Source: Bacillota bacterium
GTDB lineage: Bacteria > Bacillota > Clostridia > Lachnospirales > Lachnospiraceae
DNA length: 64,000 nt
Direction: 5' to 3'
Assembly (NCBI GenBank): GCA_023412855.1
Contig: JAEZRJ010000078.1
Coordinates: forward strand, 62,001 to 126,000
In this document: in pieces, positions 19,634 to 28,481 of the stretch
Layout of the letters: every line of letters starts with the position of its first letter
Numbering within the stretch: position 1 is the first letter of the stretch
Notes under the pieces: generated by a model
What the model saw: only the letters and a program-made list of their open reading frames with translations
What the model was told of the DNA's origin: nothing
Databases searched by the model: none
Translations under genes and position numbers: made by a program

Positions 19634-19783
19634 GTTACTGTTCATTCCGTTCTCAGTAACGCATGATGTTCTGCAATGCAAACTTTTTGCATTTAAATTC
19701 GCTTCGCGAAGCAGAAATTATCTCTTGAATCATATTCTTACGCAGCTTAACAGCAAGTGTTAAGCTACTGTGTGAACAGTAAC
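19634..19783 (+). repeat. Structured interspersed repeat, full copy B (150 bp)
   Basis: Ends GTTACTGTTCAT and GTGTGAACAGTAAC. Long form with the extra TGCAATGCAAACTTTT block. It occupies nearly all of the gap between the wzm stop and the wzt start, inside what should be one transcript. Confidence 0.88.
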
Positions 19784-19795
19784 CATATTTTCTTT

Positions 19796-20812
19796 CTACA
19801 TCACATCCGCAAAATGTACTTTCAGCCTTTTGAAAATCAAAGAGCCGATGCAAAACAGCGTAACCGTAAAAATCCAAAAATAAGTGGAGGAATAAAAATG
19901 CTCAAAAAACCATTCCTGCTCGTACACGGCGCTGCGGTAACCATTCACGATATAAACCATAGGGTTCAGCTTGAACAGAGGCTTCATCGTATCGCTCAGC
20001 ATGGATATATCCCATAAAATAGGTGTTGCCCACATGCCGATTTGGAGAATAATACCTATGATTTGCTGTAAATCCCTGAAAAATACAACAATTGCGCAGG
20101 TCGAATAGCTGATGGCGAGCACCAGCACGAATTCACAGAAGCTATAATAAAAAACCTGCAGCGTGTACACGCTTGGGTAATAACCGTACCCTATGGCGAT
20201 GAGCAATAAAATCACTACAAAAAAAACATGTATGAAGGTAGCCGCAATTACCTTGATAATAGGTAAAATACTTATTTTAAAGACTACCTTTTTCACGAGG
20301 TAATTATATTCCATAAGGGCTGTCGTTCCATTGCTCAGCGCCTCCGAAAAATAAAACCACGGTACCAGTCCCGCCGTCAGGTATAAGACATAGGGAACCT
20401 CTATCCCGCCTGCAACAAGCTGACTTCTCGTATCGAATACCCTGTCGAACACGATCCAGTACATAACGACAGTCACCACCGGCTGCACAAATGCCCATAC
20501 CATGCCGAGATAAGAACCGGCATATCTCTTTTTAAAGTCATTCTTCGCCAGCTTCCATATCAGTCTCCGGTTCTGGAGCAGCTCCTTGGGCAGCACCGTA
20601 AGCCTATCGTAAAATATACCGAAGATTACGCAAGTAAACACGATAAGCACACAAGCCATTACCTTTTTCATAAGCTCGGTAGTCTGGTCTGCCAACGGAT
20701 TGTGGTGCATCACAACAATTCCTGCCAAAATGAGGGCAATCAGATAGAAAACCGTAACCGCCGCTTTTTTGGGAACATTCTTTATTTTTGATTTGAGCAT
20801 ATCTTTAACCAT
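19796..20812 (-). CDS. wzm: Polysaccharide ABC exporter permease (Wzm/TagG-like)
   Basis: ABC-2 type membrane permease that pairs with the adjacent Wzt ATPase to flip the undecaprenyl-linked glycan. Six or more hydrophobic segments are visible, with two extra at the N-terminus (VFYLIALILAGIVVM; VMACVLIVFTCVIFGIFY) before the classic core beginning LIWKLAKNDFKKRYAGSYLGMVWAFVQP. That KxRYxxSxLG box is diagnostic of the family. The start is the ATG at 20812, with AGGA about 6-8 bases upstream and only 8 bases after the rmlC stop; a longer open frame to 20908 overlaps rmlC and is unlikely. Confidence 0.9.
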   Translation of the reverse strand: MVKDMLKSKIKNVPKKAAVTVFYLIALILAGIVVMHHNPLADQTTELMKKVMACVLIVFTCVIFGIFYDRLTVLPKELLQNRRLIWKLAKNDFKKRYAGSYLGMVWAFVQPVVTVVMYWIVFDRVFDTRSQLVAGGIEVPYVLYLTAGLVPWFYFSEALSNGTTALMEYNYLVKKVVFKISILPIIKVIAATFIHVFFVVILLLIAIGYGYYPSVYTLQVFYYSFCEFVLVLAISYSTCAIVVFFRDLQQIIGIILQIGMWATPILWDISMLSDTMKPLFKLNPMVYIVNGYRSAVYEQEWFFEHFYSSTYFWIFTVTLFCIGSLIFKRLKVHFADVM

Positions 20813-20820
20813 ATGACGTC

Positions 20821-21378
20821 CTATTTCTCCCGGGCATATTCCTTTATGCCGCCCCATTTCATATCCTTTTCGGACATGATAAGCTCCATTCCTTCCGGAA
20901 TCGGCCATTTCACTCCGATATCGGGGTCGTTGTAAAGCAGGCCTCCCTCATCGTTCGGATGATAGAAATCCGTGCATTTATATGCGAACTCCGCAATCTC
21001 AGACAGCACGAGAAATCCATGTGCAAAGCTTTTCGGAACAAAAAACTGTTTCTTATTCTCCGCAGACAGAACTACGCCGAACCACTTGCCAAAGGTAGGG
21101 CTTCCTTCCCTCAAATCCACCGCCACGTCGAATACTTCTCCACTGACTACCCTTACCAGCTTGTCCTGCGGAAACTCTTTCTGGAAATGCAATCCCCGGA
21201 GCACACCCTTTTTCGAAGCCGACTGGTTGTCCTGAACAAAAATATGATCGATTCCAGCCTCCTTGAAATCCTCATAATGATATGTCTCCATAAAATATCC
21301 TCTGGAATCTCCGAAGACTGCAGGCGTAATTACTTTAAGCCCTTCTATCTCACATGTCTCTACCGTTATCTTTCCCAT
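20821..21378 (-). CDS. rfbC: dTDP-4-dehydrorhamnose 3,5-epimerase
   Basis: Third enzyme of dTDP-L-rhamnose synthesis (RmlC), cytoplasmic. 185 residues, the standard length. Motifs: EGLKVITPAVFGDSRGYFMETY, FVQDNQSASKKGVLRGLHFQ (with the catalytic His), VFDVAVDLREGSPTFGKW and FVPKSFAHGFLVLSE. Start MGKITVETCEIEG at 21378, preceded by AGGAG; the upstream frame is not protein-like. Wzm follows 8 bases after the stop, so sugar supply and export are co-transcribed. A hairpin element lies just upstream. Confidence 0.95.
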   Translation of the reverse strand: MGKITVETCEIEGLKVITPAVFGDSRGYFMETYHYEDFKEAGIDHIFVQDNQSASKKGVLRGLHFQKEFPQDKLVRVVSGEVFDVAVDLREGSPTFGKWFGVVLSAENKKQFFVPKSFAHGFLVLSEIAEFAYKCTDFYHPNDEGGLLYNDPDIGVKWPIPEGMELIMSEKDMKWGGIKEYAREK

Positions 21379-21409
21379 TATAAATAACTGCTCCTTTTCT
21401 CTATTCTCA

Positions 21410-21463
21410 TGCAGGCAACACGCCAAGCGGCAAGCTTGCCTGTCCATTTGGCAACCTCCTGCA
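21410..21463 (-). repeat. Hairpin leader element, copy 1 (upstream of rfbC)
   Basis: Outer arms TGCAGG / CCTGCA with GGCAAC / GTTGCC-like parts and the inner perfect palindrome GGCAAGCTTGCC (21429-21440). Shares TCTCA..GAGGCAAC..GCCAAG with the element at 25129-25202 upstream of rfbB. Confidence 0.5.
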
Positions 21464-21472
21464 GTCATCCTG

Positions 21473-22861
21473 CTACCAGTCCGCCTTCTCCGTCCCGCCG
21501 ATTGCTTTCGGCTCCACGATTTCTCCGTCAAGAGGCTCTCCTGCCTCAGGCAGTGTCCCGGTTCCTCTTGCATTATCAGCGTCATCCGCCTTGGGAGATT
21601 CTATTTTCAAATAGCTCAAATTAAAGTCCACCTTGCCTTCAATTCCGTCCACGGTTCCGCCGGAAGTATACTGCCACATATGGTAGTAGCCTTGATATAC
21701 CGGAACATCTCTGTATTCCGCAAGCCATATGATATAGTCCTTTAACGAGCTCATGTCTAACATCTCATTAAACCAGTTTCTCGCTCCGTACACGCCCGCC
21801 CTAAATCCGGCACTTTCCACCGTGGCGCAAAAGGCTTTGCATACTTGCGTGCGCGCCTCCAGCTCCAGGCCATCCGCCCGGCCGTTGCCACCCGCACCTT
21901 CCGTATCGATGAAAACAGGATAGCTGATATCGTAATCCTTGCACATATTTATAACCATGCTGGCTTCTTCCACCGCTTCCACAGTACTTACCGCCTGCGT
22001 AAAAAAGTATACTCCCACGGGAATGCCTGCATTCAGAGCGCCTTTTATATTGGCCTTAAAATAAGGGTCCTCGATCAACGCTCCCGTAGTCGCTCCACGG
22101 TAGCCCACGCGGATGATTGCGAATTCTACGCCTTCGTTTTTCACCTTATCCCAATCGATTTCCTTGTTCCACTTGGAAACATCGATACCGATTTTCGCGT
22201 TGGGATTGTTCGCCTGCATTTTAGTTATCTCACTATTGTCCGCATCATCTTCCGCACCGTTTACTTCCAAATCCTCCAGCGCAGGATCTACATCCTCCTC
22301 CGTAAATATGAGCAGGCTGATATCGTCGATTGCCACATACTCTACGCTCTGCTTCACTTCAATTCTGGCCGATGTATCCGGCACCCGATAACCCACGATC
22401 TCCTTCAAGGTCACTTCATAGGAACCGGCGCGCAGATGATCGATGTAAATGACGCCGTCCTGATCTTCATCCATGTATTCCTTATCTCCGTTCAAGACCG
22501 CACAAAAAGACTCTCCCTTTACAAGCTTGCCCGCATTATCGACGACCTGAATACGCAAATCCTTTTCTACCGAAGTCATGAGCAGGGACAGATTCTTTTC
22601 ACTCATTTTCTCTATGGAGGAATAAGGCTTTTTGTCCGGGTCAAAAAAGGTTTCGTCCGTTAAAAATGCCCGTTCATCCGAGCCTGTCTGAACCGTCTGC
22701 ACATCTGCCAGCGTTTTCGTGCTCTCCTGAACTTCGGCAGATACCTCCTGATCTTCCCTCTTGTTAAAAAAATCCTTGTTTGCATACAATACGATTCCCA
22801 TTACCGCCGCAAACATTATAATGACCAGAAAAACAGTCATATTCTTCAGCTTAGAGCCCAT
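21473..22861 (-). CDS. Membrane-anchored GH25 muramidase
   Basis: Predicted N-acetylmuramidase cutting peptidoglycan glycan strands outside the cell. 462 residues. One N-terminal membrane segment ([19 protein letters not shown]), a linker, then a small beta domain ([15 protein letters not shown]... [22 protein letters not shown], about 105-195). The GH25 barrel (about 220-425) has [42 protein letters not shown] with the catalytic Asp/Glu pair, and [20 protein letters not shown]. The ATG at 22861 overlaps the end of rmlA by 11 bases, with GAGG upstream, so it is translationally linked to dTDP-sugar synthesis. It could open wall for polymer attachment; that is inference. Confidence 0.9.
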   Translation of the reverse strand: MGSKLKNMTVFLVIIMFAAVMGIVLYANKDFFNKREDQEVSAEVQESTKTLADVQTVQTGSDERAFLTDETFFDPDKKPYSSIEKMSEKNLSLLMTSVEKDLRIQVVDNAGKLVKGESFCAVLNGDKEYMDEDQDGVIYIDHLRAGSYEVTLKEIVGYRVPDTSARIEVKQSVEYVAIDDISLLIFTEEDVDPALEDLEVNGAEDDADNSEITKMQANNPNAKIGIDVSKWNKEIDWDKVKNEGVEFAIIRVGYRGATTGALIEDPYFKANIKGALNAGIPVGVYFFTQAVSTVEAVEEASMVINMCKDYDISYPVFIDTEGAGGNGRADGLELEARTQVCKAFCATVESAGFRAGVYGARNWFNEMLDMSSLKDYIIWLAEYRDVPVYQGYYHMWQYTSGGTVDGIEGKVDFNLSYLKIESPKADDADNARGTGTLPEAGEPLDGEIVEPKAIGGTEKADW

Positions 22862-23720
22862 TTGCAACCTCTATCATGTATTTTCCATAATCCGTCTTCA
22901 TCAATGGTTCCGCCAGCTTAAGGAGCTGTTCTTTCGTAATGAATCCTCTCTTATAAGCGATCTCTTCGATGCAGGAAATATACAGCCCCTGCCGTTTCTG
23001 GAAAGCTGATACGAAATCTGCCGCGTCAAGAAGAGAATCATGATTCCCCGTATCAAGCCATGCGAAGCCTCTTCCCAGCGTCTCCACCATCAGTGTTCCG
23101 CGGCTCAAGTATTCGTTGTTGATACTCGTAATCTCTATTTCGCCGCGTGCGGAAGGCTTTACGTTCTTAGCTATTTCCACCACATCATTGTCATAAAAAT
23201 ACAGACCCGGCACCGCATAATTGCTCTTCGGCTTTTCAGGCTTTTCCTCTATCGAAAGGGCTCTCCCATTCCCATCGAACTCCACCACTCCATACTCCCT
23301 CGGGTCGCGGACATAATACCCGAAAATAGTCGCCCCCTTTTCTCTCTGCGCAACTTCGCGAAGCACCCTTGAGAAGCTCTGTCCATAAAAAATATTGTCT
23401 CCGAGCACCAGTGCCACGCTATCGTTTCCTATGAAGTCTGCTCCGATGATAAAAGCATCCGCAAGCCCTCTGGGATATTCCTGAACCGCATATTGAATCT
23501 CGAGTCCAAACTGCTCTCCCGTGCCGAACAACTCCTCGAATACGGGCACGTCTCTGGGCGTAGATATGATCAGTATCTCCCTAATCCCCGCCAGCATAAG
23601 AGTTGACAGCGGATAGTATATCATCGGCTTGTCATAAACCGGCATTATCTGTTTCGAAATCGCTTTTGTCAATGGGTAGAGGCGCGTTCCGCTTCCACCT
23701 GCAAGAATAATTCCTTTCAT
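22851..23720 (-). CDS. rfbA: Glucose-1-phosphate thymidylyltransferase
   Basis: First step of dTDP-sugar synthesis (RmlA): dTTP plus glucose-1-phosphate. 289 residues, normal length. Motifs: [66 protein letters not shown] and [15 protein letters not shown]. Start at 23720 (AAAGGAG about 13 bases upstream); the longer open frame to 23876 runs into the upstream repeat. Its 3' end overlaps the GH25 gene. Takes the product of the phosphoglucomutase at 9528-11249. Confidence 0.96.
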   Translation of the reverse strand: MKGIILAGGSGTRLYPLTKAISKQIMPVYDKPMIYYPLSTLMLAGIREILIISTPRDVPVFEELFGTGEQFGLEIQYAVQEYPRGLADAFIIGADFIGNDSVALVLGDNIFYGQSFSRVLREVAQREKGATIFGYYVRDPREYGVVEFDGNGRALSIEEKPEKPKSNYAVPGLYFYDNDVVEIAKNVKPSARGEIEITSINNEYLSRGTLMVETLGRGFAWLDTGNHDSLLDAADFVSAFQKRQGLYISCIEEIAYKRGFITKEQLLKLAEPLMKTDYGKYMIEVANGL

Positions 23721-23834
23721 GATAAAAAACGTTCTCCTTTCAAGGTTGTTTACATTATCATTTAGTATATCACAAAATATCTGGATTGAAAACGTAAAAT
23801 GGGAACGATTTAAAACCGTTCCCATCCGAATTAT

Positions 23835-23967
23835 CTTACTGTTCACTCCGTTCTCAGTAACGCATGATTTCTGCATTTTAATTCGCTTCGCGAAGCAGAA
23901 ATCATCTCTTGCATCACGTTCTTACGCAGCTTAACAGCAAGTGTTAAGCTACTGTGTGAACAGTAAC
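23835..23967 (+). repeat. Structured interspersed repeat, full copy C (133 bp)
   Basis: Ends TTACTGTTCAC and GTGTGAACAGTAAC. The short form and the cleanest copy: ATGATTTCTGC and GCAGAAATCAT flank TTCGCTTCGCGAA, and AGCTTAAC/GTTAAGCT form the right arm. It lies between the rmlB stop and the rmlA start. A lone GTTACTATTCAC fragment follows at 23989. Confidence 0.88.
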
Positions 23968-24004
23968 CGAATTATAGCATTTTACTTGTTACTATTCACA
24001 ACCA

Positions 24005-25099
24005 CTATTCCGCCAGGTGCTCTGTGCTGTACATATCTGTATAATATTTCTGATATTCTCCGCTGGTAACATTCTTCATCCATTCTTCATTCTCAAAGAA
24101 CCACTGGATCGTCAGCCTGATGCCTTCCTTGAACATGGTCTCCGGTTGCCAGCCTATTTCCGCTTTGATTTTGTCCGGCGCGATGGCATATCTTCTGTCA
24201 TGGCCTTTTCTGTCTTCCACATAGGTAATCAAATCCTTGCTTACCAGCTTCTTTCTCGGATCGTTCTCAGGAAGCATCTCCTGTAAGGTTTCTATAATAA
24301 TATTGATGATTTCAATATTCTGCTTCTCATTGTGTCCGCCCACATTATAGGTTTCGAAAAGCCTTCCCTTTTCCTGAACCATATCGATTGCTTTCGCATG
24401 ATCTTCCACATACAACCAGTCTCTGACATTCTTACCATCTCCGTATACCGGAAGCTTTTTCCCCTGAAGCGCATTGTTGATGATGAGAGGAATCAACTTC
24501 TCCGGGAACTGATAAGGTCCGTAATTATTGGAGCAGTTGGTTATATTCGCAGGAAAATGATAGGTATCCATATATGCCTTTACCAGCATGTCTGAACTGG
24601 CCTTGCTCGCAGAATAAGGGCTGTGAGGATCGTATGGCGTGGTCTCATAGAAATATTCGCCTTCCTCTTCCAGGGAACCGTATACCTCGTCCGTGGATAC
24701 ATGCAAAAACTTCTTATCCGGCTTAAAGCTACCATCTTCTAACTCCCAGGCACTCTTCGCACAGTTAAGCATCACTGCTGTTCCAAGAACATTAGTCTGT
24801 ACGAACACCTCCGGATTACGGATGCTTCTGTCCACATGGCTTTCCGCTGCAAAATGCACAACTCTATCGATATCATTGGTTTCAAATATCTTAGAAATCG
24901 CTTCCTTATCGCAGATGTCCGCCTTGATGAACTTATAATTGTCCCTATTTTCTATTCCCTTCAGATTCTCAGGATTGCCTGCGTAGGTGAGCGCATCCAC
25001 ATTGATAATCTTAATATCGCTTCCATATTTTTTAAACATGTAATGAATGTAATTGGAGCCGATAAAGCCTGCTCCGCCTGTTACCAGATAAGTTTTCAT
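24005..25099 (-). CDS. rfbB: dTDP-glucose 4,6-dehydratase
   Basis: Second enzyme of dTDP-deoxysugar synthesis (RmlB), an NAD-dependent extended short-chain dehydrogenase. 364 residues. NAD-binding GGAGFIGSNYIHYMF, FAAESHVDRSI, STDEVYGSLEEEGE with the catalytic Thr-Asp-Glu, and the active-site YSASKASSD. Also NCSNNYGPYQFPEKLIP and DRKGHDRRYAI. Product dTDP-4-keto-6-deoxyglucose would go to RmlC (20821-21378). No rmlD reductase is seen anywhere in the window, so the final sugar could be rhamnose made with an rmlD elsewhere, or another 6-deoxysugar. Confidence 0.96.
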   Translation of the reverse strand: MKTYLVTGGAGFIGSNYIHYMFKKYGSDIKIINVDALTYAGNPENLKGIENRDNYKFIKADICDKEAISKIFETNDIDRVVHFAAESHVDRSIRNPEVFVQTNVLGTAVMLNCAKSAWELEDGSFKPDKKFLHVSTDEVYGSLEEEGEYFYETTPYDPHSPYSASKASSDMLVKAYMDTYHFPANITNCSNNYGPYQFPEKLIPLIINNALQGKKLPVYGDGKNVRDWLYVEDHAKAIDMVQEKGRLFETYNVGGHNEKQNIEIINIIIETLQEMLPENDPRKKLVSKDLITYVEDRKGHDRRYAIAPDKIKAEIGWQPETMFKEGIRLTIQWFFENEEWMKNVTSGEYQKYYTDMYSTEHLAE

Positions 25100-25128
25100 A
25101 ATGTTTCTATGCCTTTCTTTTTTTTATT

Positions 25129-25202
25129 CTCACGGAGGCAACGAGCCAAGATTGTCAGCTTTACTGATATCAAGCAAGCTTGATATAGCGGATGTCCGTG
25201 AG
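25129..25202 (-). repeat. Hairpin leader element, copy 2 (upstream of rfbB)
   Basis: Outer arms CTCACGGA (25129-25136) and TCCGTGAG (25195-25202); inner palindrome TATCAAGCAAGCTTGATA. Shares GAGGCAACxxGCCAAG and CAAGCTTG with the element upstream of rfbC. It sits about 30 bases before the rfbB start, so a 5' leader structure is plausible. Confidence 0.5.
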
Positions 25203-25281
25203 GACTTCGATTAATACCTATGGATAAATATATCTCATTCTTTTCCTCTTTGCAATATTCTGTACAATTTATAAAGAATAA

Positions 25282-28164
25282 TTAATATCCCAAATAGCTG
25301 ATATTCAAATCCACAGAACCGCTTATACCCGATACGGAACCCTTGGAGGAATACTGCCACAGATCGTATTTCGTCGCCGAATAGCTGGGGGCAGCCGCAT
25401 ATTGAGCCAGCCATATTTTATAGCCGGTAAGGCTTGCCGTATTGATATATGAGGTCAGCCATGTCTTGTTCGCATAGATTCCTGCCGTATATCCTGAGTT
25501 TTGAATAGTCTGGCAGAATGCTTTGCAGACTGCAGTCCTCGCATCTTTGCCGATGCTGTCTGCCCGTCCGCCGCTAGGCTCTACATCCAAAAATACAGGA
25601 TAAGAAATTTTATAACCGCTGACCAGGCTTGCCACCATGGAGGCTTCCTCAACCGCTTCCACCTCGTTTACCGCCTGCGTAAAGAAGTACACTCCCACCT
25701 TAAGGCCTGCTGCCGAAGCTCCTTGAATATTGGAGCGGAACTTCGGGTCCTCAATCAGGGCTCCCGTGCTGGAGCCGCGGTAACCGCAGCGGATGATAAC
25801 ATAAGACACGCCGGAATTCTTCACAGCGTTCCAATCGATATTTCCGTTCCACTTGGATACGTCGATTCCCATATTGCCGGAGGAGGAAGATAATGCTCCG
25901 TCGCTGCCGAAATTATATTTCGCTCCTTGAATAATCTGTTCACCGGTTACCTTATTGCCGTCCGCATTGAAATAATAAGTCTTGCCATCGATGGTCTGCC
26001 AGCCTGTATATTTGTACTCGGCAGCTGCCGATGACAATTTATAAAATTTATCCGCTTTGAAATAATCGGAGTAAACGGCTTCTCTGAACTTGCTGTCCGT
26101 CTCCTTAACATAGAGCTGATTGCCGGAATTGTCCTTCAACTTTGTGGCGCTGTCATTTTCCGGATTAGTCTTAACGGTAACTTCGCAGGTCGCTGCGATA
26201 GAATTATCTGCATTGCTCATCGCCTTAATTGTCGCAGTTCCGGCACTCACACCGGTTACCGTGCCGTCACCTGACACTGTCGCTGCCGCACTGTTGCTGG
26301 AAGACCATGTAATGGAGACATCCGACGCATTTTTTACTTCCGCAGTAAGCTTAAATGTCTTTTCTGTAAGCACCTTTCCGGTAGCTGCGCTGATTGTAAT
26401 GGAAGGCTTCACCTTCTCAGGCTCTATAACTGTTACCGTACAGGTCGCTATATGTCCGGTAGATGTTTTAGCTGTAATATCCGCTGTTCCGGCACTCACT
26501 GCCGCGATAGTTCCTGCTGCTACCGATACGACTCCTGCATTGCTGCTGTTCCACTCCACCGCATTTCCTGCTGGATCCGTGGTTGCCGTCAAAACAGCAG
26601 TCTCTCCCGTTTTCAAAGAAAGGCTGGTTTTGTCCAGACTGACCTTTATCTCGGTGACCGCAGGTGGTGGTGTTGTATCTGTGGGTGTTGTCCCCGTATC
26701 CACAGGTGTTGTTGCAGTGCCCGAAGCTGTCGTATCGGTCGTTGGCGCTGTAGTACCTGCCGCCGTCTGATCTGTGGTCGCTGCCGCAAAACGAAGGAAT
26801 TCGCTCGCTTTTACAAGGGTGTTGGGGTCCGTAATCTTATCCTTCGACACTTCCTCATAACCGGCCTCGGTTCCCGATCCGTTTAACGCCGTCTTCGTGG
26901 ATTCCACCCACGCTACCGTATCCGTAAGAACGGATTCAACCGCCGTTTCCTGCTTCTTCGTATCCTCCGCCGCAACGTTAACGTCGGATTCTTTCTTTAC
27001 TTCATCGGAAACATCCACCTTCTTATATTCGATTTTATCCTTTATGGTAACCGACACGCTTTCCGTGGAAAAGGTATAATCCTCCGCACCGGAAATACTT
27101 GCCATAGCAACACTGCATTTACCCGCCGCCATATCGGTCCGATAAATAATTCCGTCTTTGTCTTCATCCTTCAGCGTGTAGGTTTTCCCTCCCGCATCCG
27201 TAATATTTACTTCAAAGGGCACGCTTGCTACCAGCTTGCCGGTCGCGCTGTTCACGAACTTTATCTTTAAGTCCTTTTGCATGGAGCTAAGGTGCATCTC
27301 TACTTTGACTGCCTCCGTCGTCTCCAGCTCCTTCTCCTCGTACTCCGTCACCGCCTCGGCCATTTCTTCCTGAACAGCCACCTTAGCTGCCTGCGCGTCA
27401 GCCACTGCCAAAAGCCCGCTTTCTCCGATAACTTCGATTCCTTCCATTCCGGCGCCAATCTCCTGAAAGGAAGCCACCTGCATATCAGCCGCCTTTGCGT
27501 CCGCATACATCGTACATGTCACAATGGCAAAAACCATGATCAGAGCACCGGTAGATGCCACAATTCTATCGATGGTATCCATATACTTTATTTTATACCA
27601 CAGACGGCTTTCTTTACCATTATGCCTTCTATCCCGTGAGTTCTTAGCTGCTGCTTTTGTCTTTTTGTCTGAAGTACTTTTTCGATGCTCCAATGCGTAT
27701 TCTTTCTTAGACGATGTCTTCTGTTCGGCCGCCGTTTCTTTCTTGGCTGATGTCTTCTTCTCAGTCGGCGCGTCTTTCTTCTTGACCGCTATCCTCTTCT
27801 CAGTCGGCGCGTCTTTCTTCTTGACCGCTATCTTCTTCTCAGTCAGCGCGTCTTTTTTCTTGACCGCTGCCTTCTTCTCAGTCGGCGCGTCTTTCTTCTT
27901 GACCGCCATCTTCTTCTCAGTCGAAGTTTCTTTCTTCTTAGACGATGTTTTCTTTTTTAGCGGAGCGCTTTCTCTCTCCCTGGAATACCCTTTTTCCTCC
28001 AGTTCTTCACTTCCCCCAGAGTATTCATCTTCATCATAAAACTCGTCCTCATCATAATAGTCATTTTCATCCAAATCCATGAAATTTAAATCTTTTATAT
28101 GATCAAAATTATTAATTTCGTTCTCCATAATAAAATCATCGAATCTTCTATTCTCTTTTTTCAT
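25282..28164 (-). CDS. Multidomain GH25 muramidase with Lys-rich repeats, Ig-like and choline-binding-type modules
   Basis: 960 residues. An acidic start (DLDENDYYDEDEFYDEDEY) is followed by a basic Lys-rich region with four 13-residue units like AVKKKDAPTEKKI (about 75-150), then one membrane segment (IVASTGALIMVFAIVTCTMYA, near 205). Outside: the same KDLKIKFVNSATGKLV beta domain as the smaller muramidase, a Thr/Pro-rich linker, two bacterial Ig-like (Big2) domains (SLSLKTGETAVLTATTDP; ISAATGKVLTEKTFKLTAE), a cell-wall-binding repeat (GWQTIDGKTYYFNADGNKV), then GH25 ([25 protein letters not shown]). ATG after GGGAGGGG, with a good promoter upstream. Role: wall remodelling near polymer export or attachment, inferred. 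Confidence 0.9.
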   Translation of the reverse strand: MKKENRRFDDFIMENEINNFDHIKDLNFMDLDENDYYDEDEFYDEDEYSGGSEELEEKGYSRERESAPLKKKTSSKKKETSTEKKMAVKKKDAPTEKKAAVKKKDALTEKKIAVKKKDAPTEKRIAVKKKDAPTEKKTSAKKETAAEQKTSSKKEYALEHRKSTSDKKTKAAAKNSRDRRHNGKESRLWYKIKYMDTIDRIVASTGALIMVFAIVTCTMYADAKAADMQVASFQEIGAGMEGIEVIGESGLLAVADAQAAKVAVQEEMAEAVTEYEEKELETTEAVKVEMHLSSMQKDLKIKFVNSATGKLVASVPFEVNITDAGGKTYTLKDEDKDGIIYRTDMAAGKCSVAMASISGAEDYTFSTESVSVTIKDKIEYKKVDVSDEVKKESDVNVAAEDTKKQETAVESVLTDTVAWVESTKTALNGSGTEAGYEEVSKDKITDPNTLVKASEFLRFAAATTDQTAAGTTAPTTDTTASGTATTPVDTGTTPTDTTPPPAVTEIKVSLDKTSLSLKTGETAVLTATTDPAGNAVEWNSSNAGVVSVAAGTIAAVSAGTADITAKTSTGHIATCTVTVIEPEKVKPSITISAATGKVLTEKTFKLTAEVKNASDVSITWSSSNSAAATVSGDGTVTGVSAGTATIKAMSNADNSIAATCEVTVKTNPENDSATKLKDNSGNQLYVKETDSKFREAVYSDYFKADKFYKLSSAAAEYKYTGWQTIDGKTYYFNADGNKVTGEQIIQGAKYNFGSDGALSSSSGNMGIDVSKWNGNIDWNAVKNSGVSYVIIRCGYRGSSTGALIEDPKFRSNIQGASAAGLKVGVYFFTQAVNEVEAVEEASMVASLVSGYKISYPVFLDVEPSGGRADSIGKDARTAVCKAFCQTIQNSGYTAGIYANKTWLTSYINTASLTGYKIWLAQYAAAPSYSATKYDLWQYSSKGSVSGISGSVDLNISYLGY
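27745..27915. repeat. In-frame 39-bp tandem repeats in the GH25 gene
   Basis: About four copies of a 39-bp unit (plus strand CTTCTCAGTCGGCGCGTCTT then TCTTCTTGACCGCTATC), encoding AVKKKDAPTEKK-type segments. Copies are nearly identical, so the number may vary between strains without shifting frame. Confidence 0.8.
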
Positions 28165-28202
28165 TGCTTATGTAAACCCCTCCCAAATAATCATTTGGCA
28201 AT

Positions 28203-28231
28203 ATATTAACATAAAAAATCCCTTTTTTCAA
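28203..28231 (-). promoter_or_regulatory. Promoter of the large GH25 gene
   Basis: Minus strand: -35 TTGAAA (28226-28231), 17-bp spacer, -10 TAATAT (28203-28208). About 40 bases upstream of the start codon. Confidence 0.55.
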
Positions 28232-28481
28232 TGTTTTTCACCATATCGCTCCTTTTTCTGACTTCTTCTCCCAGTGTAACGTATATCATAAATCTATGAG
28301 CGCTTTTTGCCGTACTTTTTTCATGATTTACATATTTTTCATCAATTGTATGGTTAAATTAGTATTTTTTCGAATTTTGTCGATGAATTACTCGATTAAG
28401 TTATTGACTTTTTTCGTCATAACTGACACAATTAAAAACAGGCTTAATTATATTATGTTATTGGAAAAGGGGATTTTTTTC

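Noticed and set aside
26120..26770. 216-residue plus-strand open frame opposite the large GH25 gene
   Set aside because: Antisense shadow of a strongly supported multidomain protein; no ribosome site; Val/Ala-rich composition mirrors the Thr/Ala-rich coding strand.
27745..27915. CRISPR array
   Set aside because: Units are contiguous with no unique spacers, in frame with the coding gene, and no cas genes are seen.
27524..28039. 171-residue plus-strand frame with regular FFSVGASFFLTA-like repeats
   Set aside because: Antisense of the Lys-rich 39-bp repeats; the regularity comes from the sense gene.
28296..28481. N-terminal extension of the zinc-ribbon protein
   Set aside because: The only good ribosome site precedes ATGATG at 28482; the upstream frame covers the promoter region.
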